A stretch of 54,087 nt of DNA from JAAYJS01 sp964346185 (GTDB taxonomy: Bacteria; Bacillota; Clostridia; Eubacteriales; Eubacteriaceae), in NCBI GenBank assembly GCA_964346185.1, contig CAYFTR010000008.1, positions 1-54,087 of the forward strand. The letters are read 5' to 3'. The position numbers and the translations under genes were made by a program. The notes under the pieces are model-generated. The model made no database searches. It was not told the origin of the DNA and saw nothing but the letters and a program-made list of their open reading frames with translations. Positions 43,040-51,835 of this stretch are shown piece by piece. Every line of letters starts with the position of its first letter. The stretch's first letter is position 1.

Positions 43040-43757
43040 AATAATAACCGCGTGCGCGACTCGGGGCATTATGCTCACGCCGACACAGGGTGAACAATTG
43101 GCGGTTTATATGACGGCGTTGTTGGAAAAAAACCGATACATCAACATGACCCGCATTGTTGAAGAGGAAGCGTTTATCGAAAAAAACATTGTGGATTCCT
43201 TAATGTTGACGTTACAGCAGGTATCGGAGCCAAAAAAAATCTTGGACTTGGGTACCGGCGGCGGTTTTCCGGGCGTTCCTCTGGCAATTTATTATCCCCA
43301 CGCGCGGGTAACTTTGGTAGACGGTACCGCGAAAAAATTAAGAGTGGTATCGGAGATTTGTGAAGAGATCGGATTGAAAAATTTAACAACCGTTCATGCC
43401 CGGGGGGAAGTCCTCGGTCACGATAAAAACCACCGGGAACAGTACGATTGGGTTGCCGCGCGGGCCGTTGCCAATATGGCGGTACTCTCCGAACTCTGCT
43501 TGCCCTTTGTGCGAAAAGGCGGGTTTTTTCTCGCCATGAAAGGGGAAAACTATAAGGATGAACTGTCCTTCGGTGAAACGAGTATTTCGCAAAAGGGCGG
43601 TAAAGTGCAAGCGGTAACGCCCTATTTCTTACTGCAAAGGCAAGTAACTCATGTTATAATACGAGTGGTCAAAGAAAAAAACACCCCGGCGCGCTATCCC
43701 CGTTCTTATAAAAAAATTAATGAACAATACGGTGCCGTTAAAAAACAAATTAATTAG
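43023..43757 (+). CDS. rsmG: 16S rRNA m7G527 methyltransferase RsmG (GidB)
   Basis: A 244-residue SAM methyltransferase with the motif LDLGTGGGFPGVPLAIYYP (about residues 76-94) and WVAARAVANMAVL. Loss of this enzyme is known to give low-level streptomycin resistance elsewhere; here it is intact. It starts inside mnmG. Confidence 0.96.
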   Translation: MTRVDKIITACATRGIMLTPTQGEQLAVYMTALLEKNRYINMTRIVEEEAFIEKNIVDSLMLTLQQVSEPKKILDLGTGGGFPGVPLAIYYPHARVTLVDGTAKKLRVVSEICEEIGLKNLTTVHARGEVLGHDKNHREQYDWVAARAVANMAVLSELCLPFVRKGGFFLAMKGENYKDELSFGETSISQKGGKVQAVTPYFLLQRQVTHVIIRVVKEKNTPARYPRSYKKINEQYGAVKKQIN

Positions 43758-43793
43758 GACATTGCGAAAAGGGCAATGTCGTTGGAGGCAAGC

Positions 43794-44603
43794 ATGGCAC
43801 AAATCATCAAAGAAGCGGTTTTATCCCTTCCGGTTGACAAAATATTACCGAATCCCAATCAACCCCGAAAACATTTTGATATTACCCTTTTGGATGAACT
43901 GGCCGACTCCATAAAAACCTACGGCGTTTTGACGCCCTTACACGTTCGCCTGATCGGAGACGGTCTGTATGAATTGGTTTCGGGAGAAAGGCGTTTGCGG
44001 GCATCGCAAAGAGCGGGTTTAACCCATGTTCCCGCCTTGTTGGTAGCTGTTACCGATGAGGATTCGGCTATCATTGCCATTATGGAAAATATCCAGAGAG
44101 AAAACCTCACCTATCTGGAAGAGGCCGAAAGCTACAAGCAATTGATGGACTATTACCACTTAACCCAGGAAAAAATTGCAAACGTCTTGGGAAAATCCCA
44201 ATCCTTTGTTGCCAACAAAATTCGTTTACTGAAATTGGCTCCCGAAATTATTGCTCTCATTAACGAACACGGTTTATCGGAACGCCACGCGCGGGCGTTG
44301 TTGCGTCTACCCGATACCGAATTACAAAAAGACGTTCTGGAGCAGGTTGTTAAGAAGGATTTAAACGTCAAGGAAACCGAAGGAATTATCGAAAAAATTC
44401 GCAATAATATTTTAGTCAATAATTACGAAGAACCCATTACACCCGATAAAAAGGCACGGGTCAAATCCTATATTTCCGCTCAAATTTACATCAACACCAT
44501 TAAAACTGCCTACAAAGCGGTAAAAAGTAGCAGAAAAGACGCTACTTATCAAGAAGTTGAAAAAGAAGATTCTATCGAAATTCGAATCAGCATTCCAAAG
44601 TAA
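43794..44603 (+). CDS. noc: ParB-like nucleoid occlusion protein Noc
   Basis: A 269-residue ParB paralogue upstream of parA, the position of Noc. The CTP-binding motif GERRLRAS and ENIQRENL are in the N-terminal domain, and the helix-turn-helix is LTQEKIANVLGKSQSFVANK (about residues 124-143). ATG 43794 has GGAGG 5 bases upstream. Unlike Bacillus Noc, there is no N-terminal amphipathic helix before the ParB fold; the protein begins MAQIIKEAVLSLPVDKIL. An exact Noc-binding site is at 20813. Confidence 0.88.
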   Translation: MAQIIKEAVLSLPVDKILPNPNQPRKHFDITLLDELADSIKTYGVLTPLHVRLIGDGLYELVSGERRLRASQRAGLTHVPALLVAVTDEDSAIIAIMENIQRENLTYLEEAESYKQLMDYYHLTQEKIANVLGKSQSFVANKIRLLKLAPEIIALINEHGLSERHARALLRLPDTELQKDVLEQVVKKDLNVKETEGIIEKIRNNILVNNYEEPITPDKKARVKSYISAQIYINTIKTAYKAVKSSRKDATYQEVEKEDSIEIRISIPK

Positions 44604-44613
44604 GAAGGCGATT

Positions 44614-45381
44614 ATGGCTAAAATTGTTACAATATTTAATCAAAAAGGGGGAGTGGGTAAAACCACCACCAATATGAACTTAACCACCGCCCTTTCGATA
44701 TTGGGCAACAAGGTACTTTCCGTGGATATCGACGCTCAAGGTAATACGACTTCGGGTTTTGGTATCGATAAAAACACCTTGGAAAATAATATCTACGATG
44801 CATTAATTGAAGGGCAGGATGTCAAAGGACTAATTCTGACCACCAGTTATAAAAATTTGCACATTTTACCCGCCAATATGGACTTGGCCGGATCGGAAAT
44901 CGATTTAACGGCAATGGTTAATCGTGAATTACGTCTAAAAAAAATATTGGAACCGATTGCGGGTTATTATGACTATATTTTTATCGACTGCCCGCCGTCT
45001 TTAGGATTGCTCACCGTTAATGCCCTGGCGGCGGCTCATACCGTGCTCATTCCCATTCAATGTGAGTTTTATGCTTTGGAGGGGGTTGCCCAACTCATGA
45101 ATACCATCCAAATGGTTAAGCAGGGCTTAAACCCGCGTCTGGAAATAGAAGGGGTTTTAATGACCATGTACGACGGGCGTACCAACCTGTCCGTTCAGGT
45201 GGTGGATGAAGTTAAGGCTTATTTTAAAGACAAAGTATATGATACCCTTATTCCGAGAAATGTCCGGTTGGCGGAAGCACCCTCCTTCGGGCAAACCATT
45301 TTTGAATATGCGGAAAAATCGAAGGGAGCGGAGGCCTATGCCGCCTTTGCTCAGGAGTTTATGGAAAGGCAACACCCATGA
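44614..45381 (+). CDS. parA: Chromosome segregation ATPase ParA (Soj)
   Basis: A 255-residue Walker-type ATPase. The deviant Walker A KGGVGKTTT is at residues 11-19 and DIDAQGNTT is switch I; Walker B is IFIDCPPSLG. It drives origin segregation and, in Bacillus, regulates DnaA. Start ATG 44614 behind AAGAAGG, 10 bases after noc. The last 4 bases overlap parB. Confidence 0.97.
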   Translation: MAKIVTIFNQKGGVGKTTTNMNLTTALSILGNKVLSVDIDAQGNTTSGFGIDKNTLENNIYDALIEGQDVKGLILTTSYKNLHILPANMDLAGSEIDLTAMVNRELRLKKILEPIAGYYDYIFIDCPPSLGLLTVNALAAAHTVLIPIQCEFYALEGVAQLMNTIQMVKQGLNPRLEIEGVLMTMYDGRTNLSVQVVDEVKAYFKDKVYDTLIPRNVRLAEAPSFGQTIFEYAEKSKGAEAYAAFAQEFMERQHP

Positions 45382-46265
45382 GTGCAAGAAAAGGTTTGGG
45401 TCGCGGACTCAGCAATTTGCTTCCCGATTCCTTAATGACAACCATTGAAGAGAATCAGGACGATCACCTCATCGTTAAAGTGGCGACCAATCGCTTACGT
45501 CCCAACCCCAATCAGCCGCGAAAAGAGTTTGATCCGGAAGAACTGGAGGGCCTTGCCGCCTCCATTAAGGAACAGGGTATTATCCAGCCTTTAACCGTTA
45601 TTCGGGAAGAAAACGGTTACACCATTGTTTCCGGGGAGCGCCGCTGGCGGGCTTCGGAAATGGCGGGTATTAAAGAAGTACCCGTCATTGTACGCAACCT
45701 CGACGCGCAACAAGTGATGGAAATTGCCCTGATTGAAAATATTCAGCGGGTAGATCTCAATGCTGTCGAAGAGGCACAAGCCTATGCGGCTTTAATGGAA
45801 GCGTTTCGCTTGACCCACGGTGAAATAGCTATTCGGGTCGGTAAGTCCAGAGCTGTTATCACCAACAGTTTAAGACTTTTAAATTTGCCGAATCCCCTAA
45901 AAGAGCATATCGCGAGAGGCACCTTGACGGCCGGTCACGGTCGTGCTTTGCTGGGTCTGGAAGAAGAAGCGCAAATGTTGGCGGGTGCGAAAAAAGTACT
46001 GGAAAATAACCTGAATGTGAGAGAAACCGAATCACTTGTTAAAAAAATGAAGGCGGACAAACATCAAAAAGAAGAAAAAAAACCGCTTAAAGGAAAAGAT
46101 CCTTATATCGAAAATTTGGAAAACTGGTTGGTCCATCGTTACAATACCAAAGTCGAAATTTCGGACCGTAATCATAAAGGAAAAATAACCCTGTCTTACC
46201 ACTCCTTAGACGAGCTCAATCATTTACTGGAGCTTTTGGGTTACGAGGAATCATATGAGAAATAA
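45378..46265 (+). CDS. parB: Chromosome partitioning protein ParB (Spo0J)
   Basis: A 295-residue DNA-binding CTPase clamp. N-terminal KGLGRGLSNLLPD (ParA-stimulating peptide), CTP-binding GERRWRAS, ENIQRVDL and the helix-turn-helix LTHGEIAIRVGKSRAVITNS are visible, followed by a C-terminal dimerisation domain. Its two perfect parS sites are at 8234 and 13387. It overlaps the membrane-protein gene by 11 bases. Confidence 0.97.
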   Translation: MSARKGLGRGLSNLLPDSLMTTIEENQDDHLIVKVATNRLRPNPNQPRKEFDPEELEGLAASIKEQGIIQPLTVIREENGYTIVSGERRWRASEMAGIKEVPVIVRNLDAQQVMEIALIENIQRVDLNAVEEAQAYAALMEAFRLTHGEIAIRVGKSRAVITNSLRLLNLPNPLKEHIARGTLTAGHGRALLGLEEEAQMLAGAKKVLENNLNVRETESLVKKMKADKHQKEEKKPLKGKDPYIENLENWLVHRYNTKVEISDRNHKGKITLSYHSLDELNHLLELLGYEESYEK

Positions 46266-47310
46266 TTACCAAGTTAATCAGTGGATGACACCCACGGCAA
46301 CCGCCATTTTGGGAAATGTGTTGTACATTCTTTTAGTTGTGACCTTTAAAGAAGTCGGGAAACTTTTTCCCGTCGGCGGGTTTGTTAATCTTGTTTACAA
46401 TTTAGCGGTACTGGGGGTAACCCTTTTATTTTGGATGTTGTACTTTGCTTTTGTAACACGCAACATCATCGATAAACGCTACGGCGGTTTTTTTAAATAC
46501 ATTTTTTTAATGAATTTGCCTATTTTTATTTTTACGGGCTTCACCACATTTTTAGTGTATTATACGAATATTCAAGGTTTTTCCGCCAATTGGAACGCCT
46601 TTAACTTTATTGTAGCTCCCACTTTATTTTGGTTTTTACCCTTCGGTGCCTTCACCTACATTTGGGATACTTTGCCCTTGCCTTTGTGGGTATACCCCTA
46701 CATGGCGTTAGCGGTTACCGTTGTCTTTCAGTCGGTAGGTATCGCTTTAACGGGACAATACAGACGTAAAATTTTAGGTTTTGCACAGGAGCGTCGTAAA
46801 CGCTTAGAAGAGCAGGAAGCGGCGGATTATGCACAACTGACGGCAAAGGCCATTCATTTACAACAGGCGGCTCAAAACAAAAAAAACCAAAAGAAGAAAA
46901 AAATCGACAAAAGCCGCGTTTGGGAAAAGGACAGCACCCAAATTATCTATACGGAAAGCTTTGATCTTGTGACCGACGAAATGATTGACGCCTACAACAA
47001 ACAACAGGAAGCACAAAGTCAACAAAACACCGAAGTCGAAATATCGGCAGCAACGGCAACACCCGAAACGGTTGCCGCCGCGGAGGTAAACCCCGATGAT
47101 AAACTCGATAGGGCATCGCGAAAAAACTCGACACGGCTGGAGGGTGTCAATCAAACCGCAACACAGCCCTCCGCTATAGAAGAAGTCAAGCAAGATAAAG
47201 CCGATGATCAGATCGAAGAACAATTGGACGAATCGAAAATGGAAAGCAAAAATATTCAAGCGGAATTGGATAAAATCCGCGACTTAATTAACCTCGGAAA
47301 ATTAAAATGA
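46255..47310 (+). CDS. Membrane protein with long charged cytosolic tail, unknown function
   Basis: A 351-residue protein with about four to five transmembrane segments in residues 15-170, then a long polar region (175-351) rich in Gln, Lys and Glu with basic KKNQKKKKIDK and an acidic, disordered-looking C-terminus. No family was recognised. It starts 11 bases inside parB and touches cvpA downstream, so it belongs to the noc-parA-parB transcription unit. A link between nucleoid segregation and membrane is possible, but is inference from position alone. Confidence 0.75.
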   Translation: MRNNYQVNQWMTPTATAILGNVLYILLVVTFKEVGKLFPVGGFVNLVYNLAVLGVTLLFWMLYFAFVTRNIIDKRYGGFFKYIFLMNLPIFIFTGFTTFLVYYTNIQGFSANWNAFNFIVAPTLFWFLPFGAFTYIWDTLPLPLWVYPYMALAVTVVFQSVGIALTGQYRRKILGFAQERRKRLEEQEAADYAQLTAKAIHLQQAAQNKKNQKKKKIDKSRVWEKDSTQIIYTESFDLVTDEMIDAYNKQQEAQSQQNTEVEISAATATPETVAAAEVNPDDKLDRASRKNSTRLEGVNQTATQPSAIEEVKQDKADDQIEEQLDESKMESKNIQAELDKIRDLINLGKLK

Positions 47311-47951
47311 GTACTGTCGATATGATATGTGCTGTTGTTTTTATCGGTTACGCTTTACTCGGTTATTATAAAGGAGCAATGAGAACCCTCGTGGATATGG
47401 CGGGTCTTATTGCTTCTTTTATCCTGGCTTTTACAGCGGCACCGGCAATTACCCGTTGGGTGCTACAAAACCCGACTTGGTCATCAAAAATACAAATCGC
47501 TTTAGCGGACATTGTTTCAAAATTGCTGTTGGCGGGTAAGAGCAGCCGCCTGCTGTCCGGTATTTTGCCAGCGGAGGTATTGATTGCCTTGCAATCGGGA
47601 CAAGCCTTCGCCCAAGAACCCGCTTTGGTTTTAAAAGACTATATGGCACCCTTATCGCGTATTGCGGTACAGGTGGTGGTGTTCGGCGCCGTTTTTATTT
47701 TGTTCGGTATTGTGATGCGTTTTTTAAGACAATTGGCTAAAAAAACCAACGATCTTCCCCTTATCGGTGCCGTTAACCGCGGGTTAGGGTTGGTTTTAGG
47801 CGGTATTAAGGGCATAGTTTTGGTAGTTGTCGGTTTGGCATGTCTTTATTTCGGGGCCTTTATCGGTCAAAACCTCCCGTTGTTGCGTACGCTTGAAAAC
47901 GGTATGGTCACCGGACCTGTCGTCATATGGTTGGCACAACTTGTCACATAA
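47307..47951 (+). CDS. CvpA-family membrane protein
   Basis: A 214-residue membrane protein of the CvpA (colicin V production) family. Four hydrophobic segments lie near residues 5-22, 27-48, 105-130 and 155-180; the family pattern is MICAVVFIGYALLGYYKGAMR, then FLRQLAKKTNDLPLIGAVNRG. The exact function is not known; homologues are linked to cell-envelope integrity. It overlaps the preceding gene by 4 bases. Confidence 0.88.
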   Translation: MSTVDMICAVVFIGYALLGYYKGAMRTLVDMAGLIASFILAFTAAPAITRWVLQNPTWSSKIQIALADIVSKLLLAGKSSRLLSGILPAEVLIALQSGQAFAQEPALVLKDYMAPLSRIAVQVVVFGAVFILFGIVMRFLRQLAKKTNDLPLIGAVNRGLGLVLGGIKGIVLVVVGLACLYFGAFIGQNLPLLRTLENGMVTGPVVIWLAQLVT

Positions 47952-47961
47952 GGAGATTTAA

Positions 47962-48888
47962 TTGGAGACACTTCAAAAAGATATTTCCTCCAGTCTTTTA
48001 GAGGAAGTTAAAGATACGGCCGGCCTTTTTCAACAATTTGTTGACCATATCGATCCCTGGCTGGTTTTGGATAAAGTTCTTTCATTGGTTATTATTGCGC
48101 TGGTTACGGCGGTCGCCTTAAAAATTGCTCGTCACATCATCAATACGGTTTTTAACGAAAAAAAATTTGAGGGCGATTGCGCTCAAATGCGGCGAACCCT
48201 CACCCTTCAAAAAACCACCAAAACCTTTGCCCGGTCAATGATTTTATTGACGGCGGTATTAACCGCTCTGTCGCTATTTATCGATATCGGAGCCGTTATG
48301 GCGGTGGCCGGTGTGGGGACATTGGCGATCGGTCTCGGTGCCAAGGGGTTGGTAGAGGATTTAATGGCGGGCTTTGTTATAATTTTGGAAAATTATTTTG
48401 ATGTGGGCGATTACGTCACCATCGAATCTCAATACGGTATGATTGAGAGCATCGGCATTCGTACCACCACTGTCCGTAAGGTATCGGGCGAGTTGTTTAT
48501 TATCCCCAACGGTCAAATCGCTCAGGTACTCAACCATTCCAAGGGTGCCGTTTCGGGTACCGTCCGAGTGACCGTCCCCTACGAAGACAACCTCGGTGAA
48601 ATTTTTAAAACCCTGGATGCTTTAATGCCTCGCCTGTACGAAGAACGACCGGAGCTTTTTACGGAACTGCCCGAAGTTTTCGGAGTGACCGATACCAAAC
48701 CCTCCGGTTTGGAAATCAGTTTATTCCCCAAATGTCCGGCGGAGCTCAAAGTACGCTGCGAAGCCTTCCTCCGAAAAAGGATATTGGAAACCTTTGTAGA
48801 AAAAGGTTTTGCATTCCCCCACGAGGTGGTTACCCTGCGGGAATGCGCGAAGAACACAGACCAAGAGGTGGAGAGTGATGGAAAATAA
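47962..48888 (+). CDS. MscS-family mechanosensitive channel
   Basis: A 308-residue small-conductance channel. Three membrane helices (about 32-58, 92-112, 113-135) lead to the pore helix VAGVGTLAIGLGAKGLVEDL and the beta-domain signature NYFDVGDYVTIE. The start is TTG 47962 with AAGGAG 6 bases upstream and no ATG better placed. Confidence 0.92.
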   Translation: METLQKDISSSLLEEVKDTAGLFQQFVDHIDPWLVLDKVLSLVIIALVTAVALKIARHIINTVFNEKKFEGDCAQMRRTLTLQKTTKTFARSMILLTAVLTALSLFIDIGAVMAVAGVGTLAIGLGAKGLVEDLMAGFVIILENYFDVGDYVTIESQYGMIESIGIRTTTVRKVSGELFIIPNGQIAQVLNHSKGAVSGTVRVTVPYEDNLGEIFKTLDALMPRLYEERPELFTELPEVFGVTDTKPSGLEISLFPKCPAELKVRCEAFLRKRILETFVEKGFAFPHEVVTLRECAKNTDQEVESDGK

Positions 48889-49057
48889 AAAAACATACGA
48901 AAAAGGCGATATCGTTACGATGAAAAAAAATCATCCCTGCGGTACCAATCGTTGGGAAATTATCCGCACCGGCGTGGATTTTAAATTAAAGTGCGAGGGG
49001 TGCGGGCATATTGTGATGATACCCAGAATTAAATTTTTAAAACAAGTAAAGCCCTAA
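48878..49057 (+). CDS. DUF951 small zinc-ribbon-like protein
   Basis: A 59-residue protein of the DUF951 family (often next to rpsF in Firmicutes). It has KGDIVTMKKNHPCGTNRWEI and CEGCGHIVMIPR, with three cysteines. ATG 48878 has GGTGGAGAG upstream; it overlaps mscS by 11 bases. Function unknown. Confidence 0.92.
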   Translation: MENKKTYEKGDIVTMKKNHPCGTNRWEIIRTGVDFKLKCEGCGHIVMIPRIKFLKQVKP

Positions 49058-49109
49058 GTGTTAAAGAAGAGGTTTAGTTAAAATAGTATTAAAAAATGTA
49101 TAATGGTAC

Positions 49110-49138
49110 TTGTATTTTAATTTGTTAATAGATATAAT
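49110..49138 (+). promoter_or_regulatory. Promoter of the rpsF-ssb-rpsR operon
   Basis: TTGTAT (49110-49115), 17-base spacer, TATAAT (49133-49138). Another TATAAT at 49099 may give a second start. The leader to the rpsF ATG is about 60 bases, in which S6:S18 autoregulation is known in other bacteria; I could not prove the motif here. Confidence 0.65.
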
Positions 49139-49203
49139 AAACAATGCTGTATCCTTGCGCATCTGTAAAGAGGTACGCCAAAGTCCATAAGGAGGTAAAA
49201 TAA

Positions 49204-49491
49204 ATGAGAGCATATGAAACCTTAGTGGTTTTTCGTCCTGATCTTGAGCAGGAAGCTGTCACCGAACTCGTATCCAATTTAAAGGCGATTATTGAAAAAG
49301 CCGGAGAAGTAGAGATGGAAGACGATTGGGGCAGCCGTAAATTGGCTTACATGATCGACGATAAATATACGGAAGGTCATTACTATCTGATGCACTTTAA
49401 GATCGAAGATCTGACAGTGTTGGATGACCTGGACCACATTTACAAAGTGAATGACGCTTTTATTCGCTCAATTATTATTAAAAGAGATTAA
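49204..49491 (+). CDS. rpsF: Ribosomal protein S6
   Basis: A 95-residue protein of the 30S platform that pairs with S18. It starts MRAYETLVVFRPDL and has WGSRKLAYMIDDKYTEGHYYLMHF, matching S6 along its length. AGGAGGT is the ribosome binding site. First gene of rpsF-ssb-rpsR. Confidence 0.98.
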   Translation: MRAYETLVVFRPDLEQEAVTELVSNLKAIIEKAGEVEMEDDWGSRKLAYMIDDKYTEGHYYLMHFKIEDLTVLDDLDHIYKVNDAFIRSIIIKRD

Positions 49492-49512
49492 CGAGAAAAG
49501 TAGAGGAATACC

Positions 49513-49950
49513 GTGAATAAAGTAATGTTAGTCGGAAGGTTAACCAGAGATCCGGAACTGAAAACAACCGGAACGGGAAAAAGTGTCGCGACCTTCAGCT
49601 TGGCTGTCGATCGTCGTTTTAAATCGGAAGGACAACCGACGGCGGATTTTTTCAATATTGTTGCCTGGGGGAAACAGGGCGAAGTTATTTGCCAATACCT
49701 GTCCAAAGGACGCCAATTGGCAGTTAGCGGACGTCTTCAAACCCGTTCTTATACAGCACAGGACAACACCAAACGTTATGTGACTGAGGTTGTATTGGAA
49801 GAATTTACCTTTATCGGCTCCGGAAGAGATTCCGGCTATCGTAACAACGACTATTCATCCCAAGGGGATCCCGTATCGTCCGGCCTTCCCATGGATGATT
49901 TCGATGACGAATTTAAAATTCTGGGCGATGACGACGACGTTCCTTTTTAA
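49513..49950 (+). CDS. ssb: Single-stranded DNA-binding protein
   Basis: A 145-residue OB-fold protein: MNKVMLVGRLTRDPELKTT, FFNIVAWGKQGEV and the acidic C-terminal tip DDDDVPF, which recruits repair and replication partners. It begins with GTG 49513 behind GAGGA. Between rpsF and rpsR as usual. Confidence 0.98.
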   Translation: MNKVMLVGRLTRDPELKTTGTGKSVATFSLAVDRRFKSEGQPTADFFNIVAWGKQGEVICQYLSKGRQLAVSGRLQTRSYTAQDNTKRYVTEVVLEEFTFIGSGRDSGYRNNDYSSQGDPVSSGLPMDDFDDEFKILGDDDDVPF

Positions 49951-49999
49951 TAAAAGAACGGCATCGCAATAGCCCGAACCCATGATCGGAGGAAAAAAC

Positions 50000-50230
50000 A
50001 TGGCAATGAGACCACCTTTCAAAAGAAGGAGAAAAGTTTGCGAATTTTGCGAAAGAAAAGATGAAGCCGTCGATTATAAAGATGTCGCCACGCTTCGTAA
50101 ATATATTTCCGAACGGGGAAAAATTTTGCCGAGACGTGCCACCGGCACCTGTGCCAAACACCAACGTAAAGTAACGGAAGCTATTAAACGTGCACGTAAC
50201 GTCGCATTATTACCCTATCAATCCAATTAA
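50000..50230 (+). CDS. rpsR: Ribosomal protein S18
   Basis: A 76-residue 30S protein. It contains RPPFKRRRKVCEFCERK, with a CxxC pair typical of the zinc-binding S18 form, YKDVATLRKYISERGKILPR and TGTCAKHQRKV. ATG 50000 behind GGAGGA; an earlier in-frame ATG at 49982 precedes the ribosome binding site and is not used. Confidence 0.98.
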   Translation: MAMRPPFKRRRKVCEFCERKDEAVDYKDVATLRKYISERGKILPRRATGTCAKHQRKVTEAIKRARNVALLPYQSN

Positions 50231-50262
50231 TAAAAACAGGGGACATCTGTTCTCCAAAAGCT

Positions 50263-50305
50263 ACATCGACCTGGTGCGGTTATCCGCTTCGGGTCGATGT
50301 TTTTT
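50263..50305 (+). terminator. Terminator after rpsR
   Basis: Stem ACATCGACC / GGTCGATGT (50263-50271 with 50292-50300), an inner GCGG/CCGC stem, then five T. Confidence 0.88.
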
Positions 50306-50601
50306 GTATGGATTTACCCGTAAAATTTTTAATAATATTAAAAATACGCTGTATAAAAATTTACCCGAATTGTGCGATAAAAAATCGGCTTTACAAAATA
50401 GAGCGTTTAAAAGAAACCTACCCTGCAAACATCCGGATAAAAACAGAAAATTTTATGAGAATTACCTGTAAAAATTAAACTCGTCGGTTGCCCTTAAGAG
50501 CAAATAGTCGCATAAAGTGTCGATGGGAAGATAATATTCGGCACCTTTGCTTGTTAAGATTTATACAAATATTAAGTAATTGTGTTAAAATAATATCATC
50601 A

Positions 50602-50617
50602 GTGGTTGTACAACCAC
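50602..50617. promoter_or_regulatory. Candidate operator before gldA
   Basis: GTGGTTGTACAACCAC, a perfect 16-base palindrome 46 bases before the gldA ATG and just downstream of an A/T-rich -10 region, the usual place for a repressor. Confidence 0.5.
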
Positions 50618-50662
50618 AACGTCGGCTATCGTTAATGTAAAATTAAAAACAGGAGGATTTCC

Positions 50663-51760
50663 ATGGCAAAAATATTAATCAGTCCGAGTAAGTATGTACA
50701 GGGCAAAGGCGAACTCAAACGTTTGGGGACCTACGTCGCACCCCTGGGTAAAAAAGCGTTGGTGATTATTTCTAAATCCGGTTATAAAAGAAGCGGCGAA
50801 GCGATCGATGCCAGCTTAAAAGAAAGCGGTGTCGAAGTCGTTTACGATTACTTTAACGGCGAAATCAGTAAAGTGGAAATTAAACGATTGCAAGCCATTG
50901 CAGAGGAAAACCAAAGTGACATTATAATCGGTGTCGGCGGCGGTAAAATTTTAGATACGGCAAAAGCGGTTGCTTATTACGAAAATAAACCGGTCATTGT
51001 CGTACCGACTATCGCTTCGACCGATGCACCCTGCAGTGCCCTTTCCGTTGTTTACACGGAAGACGGCGTATTTGATGAATACCTGTTTTTGCCGTCCAAC
51101 CCCAATGCGGTTATTATGGATACCGAGGTGATTGCCAATTCACCGGCACGTTTAACCGTTTCCGGCATGGGCGACGCTCTGGCAACCTATTTTGAAGCAC
51201 GGGCATGTAAAGCGTCCAATGCGGTCAGCTGTGCCGGCGGTACCATAACTTCCGCGGCCATGGCATTGTCCGAATTGTGTTTTGAAACCCTGATGGCCGA
51301 AGGTGTCAAAGCCAAGTTGGCATTGGAGGCGGGCGTTGCAACTGAAGCGGTGGACAAAGTCATCGAAGCCAACACACTTTTAAGCGGTATCGGTTTTGAA
51401 AGTGGCGGTTTAGCGGGGGCACACGCTATTCACAACGGGTTAACCGTTATGGAAGAGTGCCATCACCTCTATCACGGCGAAAAGGTTGCTTTTGGAACGA
51501 TTTGTCAATTAGTACTTGAAAATGCCGATGAAGAAGAATTGTACGAAGTGATTTCCTTCTGTATCGAATTGGGCTTGCCGGTAACCTTAAAAGACATGGG
51601 TGTCGAAGAAATCAATCACGATAAATTGATGGAAGTCGCCAAAGCGGCAACCGTTGCGGAGGAAACCATCCACAACATGCCCTTTGAAGTCACCGCCGAA
51701 AGTGTTTACGCCGCTATTTTAGCTGCAGATGCCATGGGCAGATACATTAAAGGTGAATAA
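50663..51760 (+). CDS. gldA: Glycerol dehydrogenase
   Basis: A 365-residue iron-containing-alcohol-dehydrogenase-family enzyme, zinc dependent, that oxidises glycerol to dihydroxyacetone with NAD. NAD loop GVGGGKILDTAK (about residues 93-104), PTIASTDAPCSALSV, and metal ligands Asp in SGMGDALATYFEA, His in GAHAIHNG and His in YHGEKVAFG are all present. AGGAGG lies before the ATG. Together with the G1P dehydrogenase/phosphatase operon at 2-5 kb it points to active glycerol metabolism. Confidence 0.96.
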   Translation: MAKILISPSKYVQGKGELKRLGTYVAPLGKKALVIISKSGYKRSGEAIDASLKESGVEVVYDYFNGEISKVEIKRLQAIAEENQSDIIIGVGGGKILDTAKAVAYYENKPVIVVPTIASTDAPCSALSVVYTEDGVFDEYLFLPSNPNAVIMDTEVIANSPARLTVSGMGDALATYFEARACKASNAVSCAGGTITSAAMALSELCFETLMAEGVKAKLALEAGVATEAVDKVIEANTLLSGIGFESGGLAGAHAIHNGLTVMEECHHLYHGEKVAFGTICQLVLENADEEELYEVISFCIELGLPVTLKDMGVEEINHDKLMEVAKAATVAEETIHNMPFEVTAESVYAAILAADAMGRYIKGE

Positions 51761-51775
51761 ATAAGGATTTTCTGT

Positions 51776-51806
51776 AAAAAAACCGGGTCTTGTGCCCGGT
51801 TTTTAT
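51776..51806. terminator. Terminator between gldA and the siroheme reductase gene
   Basis: Stem AAAACCGGG / CCCGGTTTT (51779-51787 with 51795-51803), flanked by A- and T-runs so that it works for both converging genes. Confidence 0.9.
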
Positions 51807-51835
51807 TTTAATTTTTTTCTGTTATCAAAGTCCTT

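Larger units (their letters stand above)
50231..50662. other. 432-base gap between rpsR and gldA
   Basis: It carries the rpsR terminator (50263-50305) and the gldA promoter region with the palindrome at 50602. A 93-codon frame crossing it (50190-50471) has no ribosome binding site and runs through the terminator, so it is not called. Nothing else was recognised. Confidence 0.55.

Noticed and set aside
50190..50471. 93-codon plus-strand frame after rpsR
   Set aside because: It overlaps rpsR, passes through the rpsR terminator and has no ribosome binding site.
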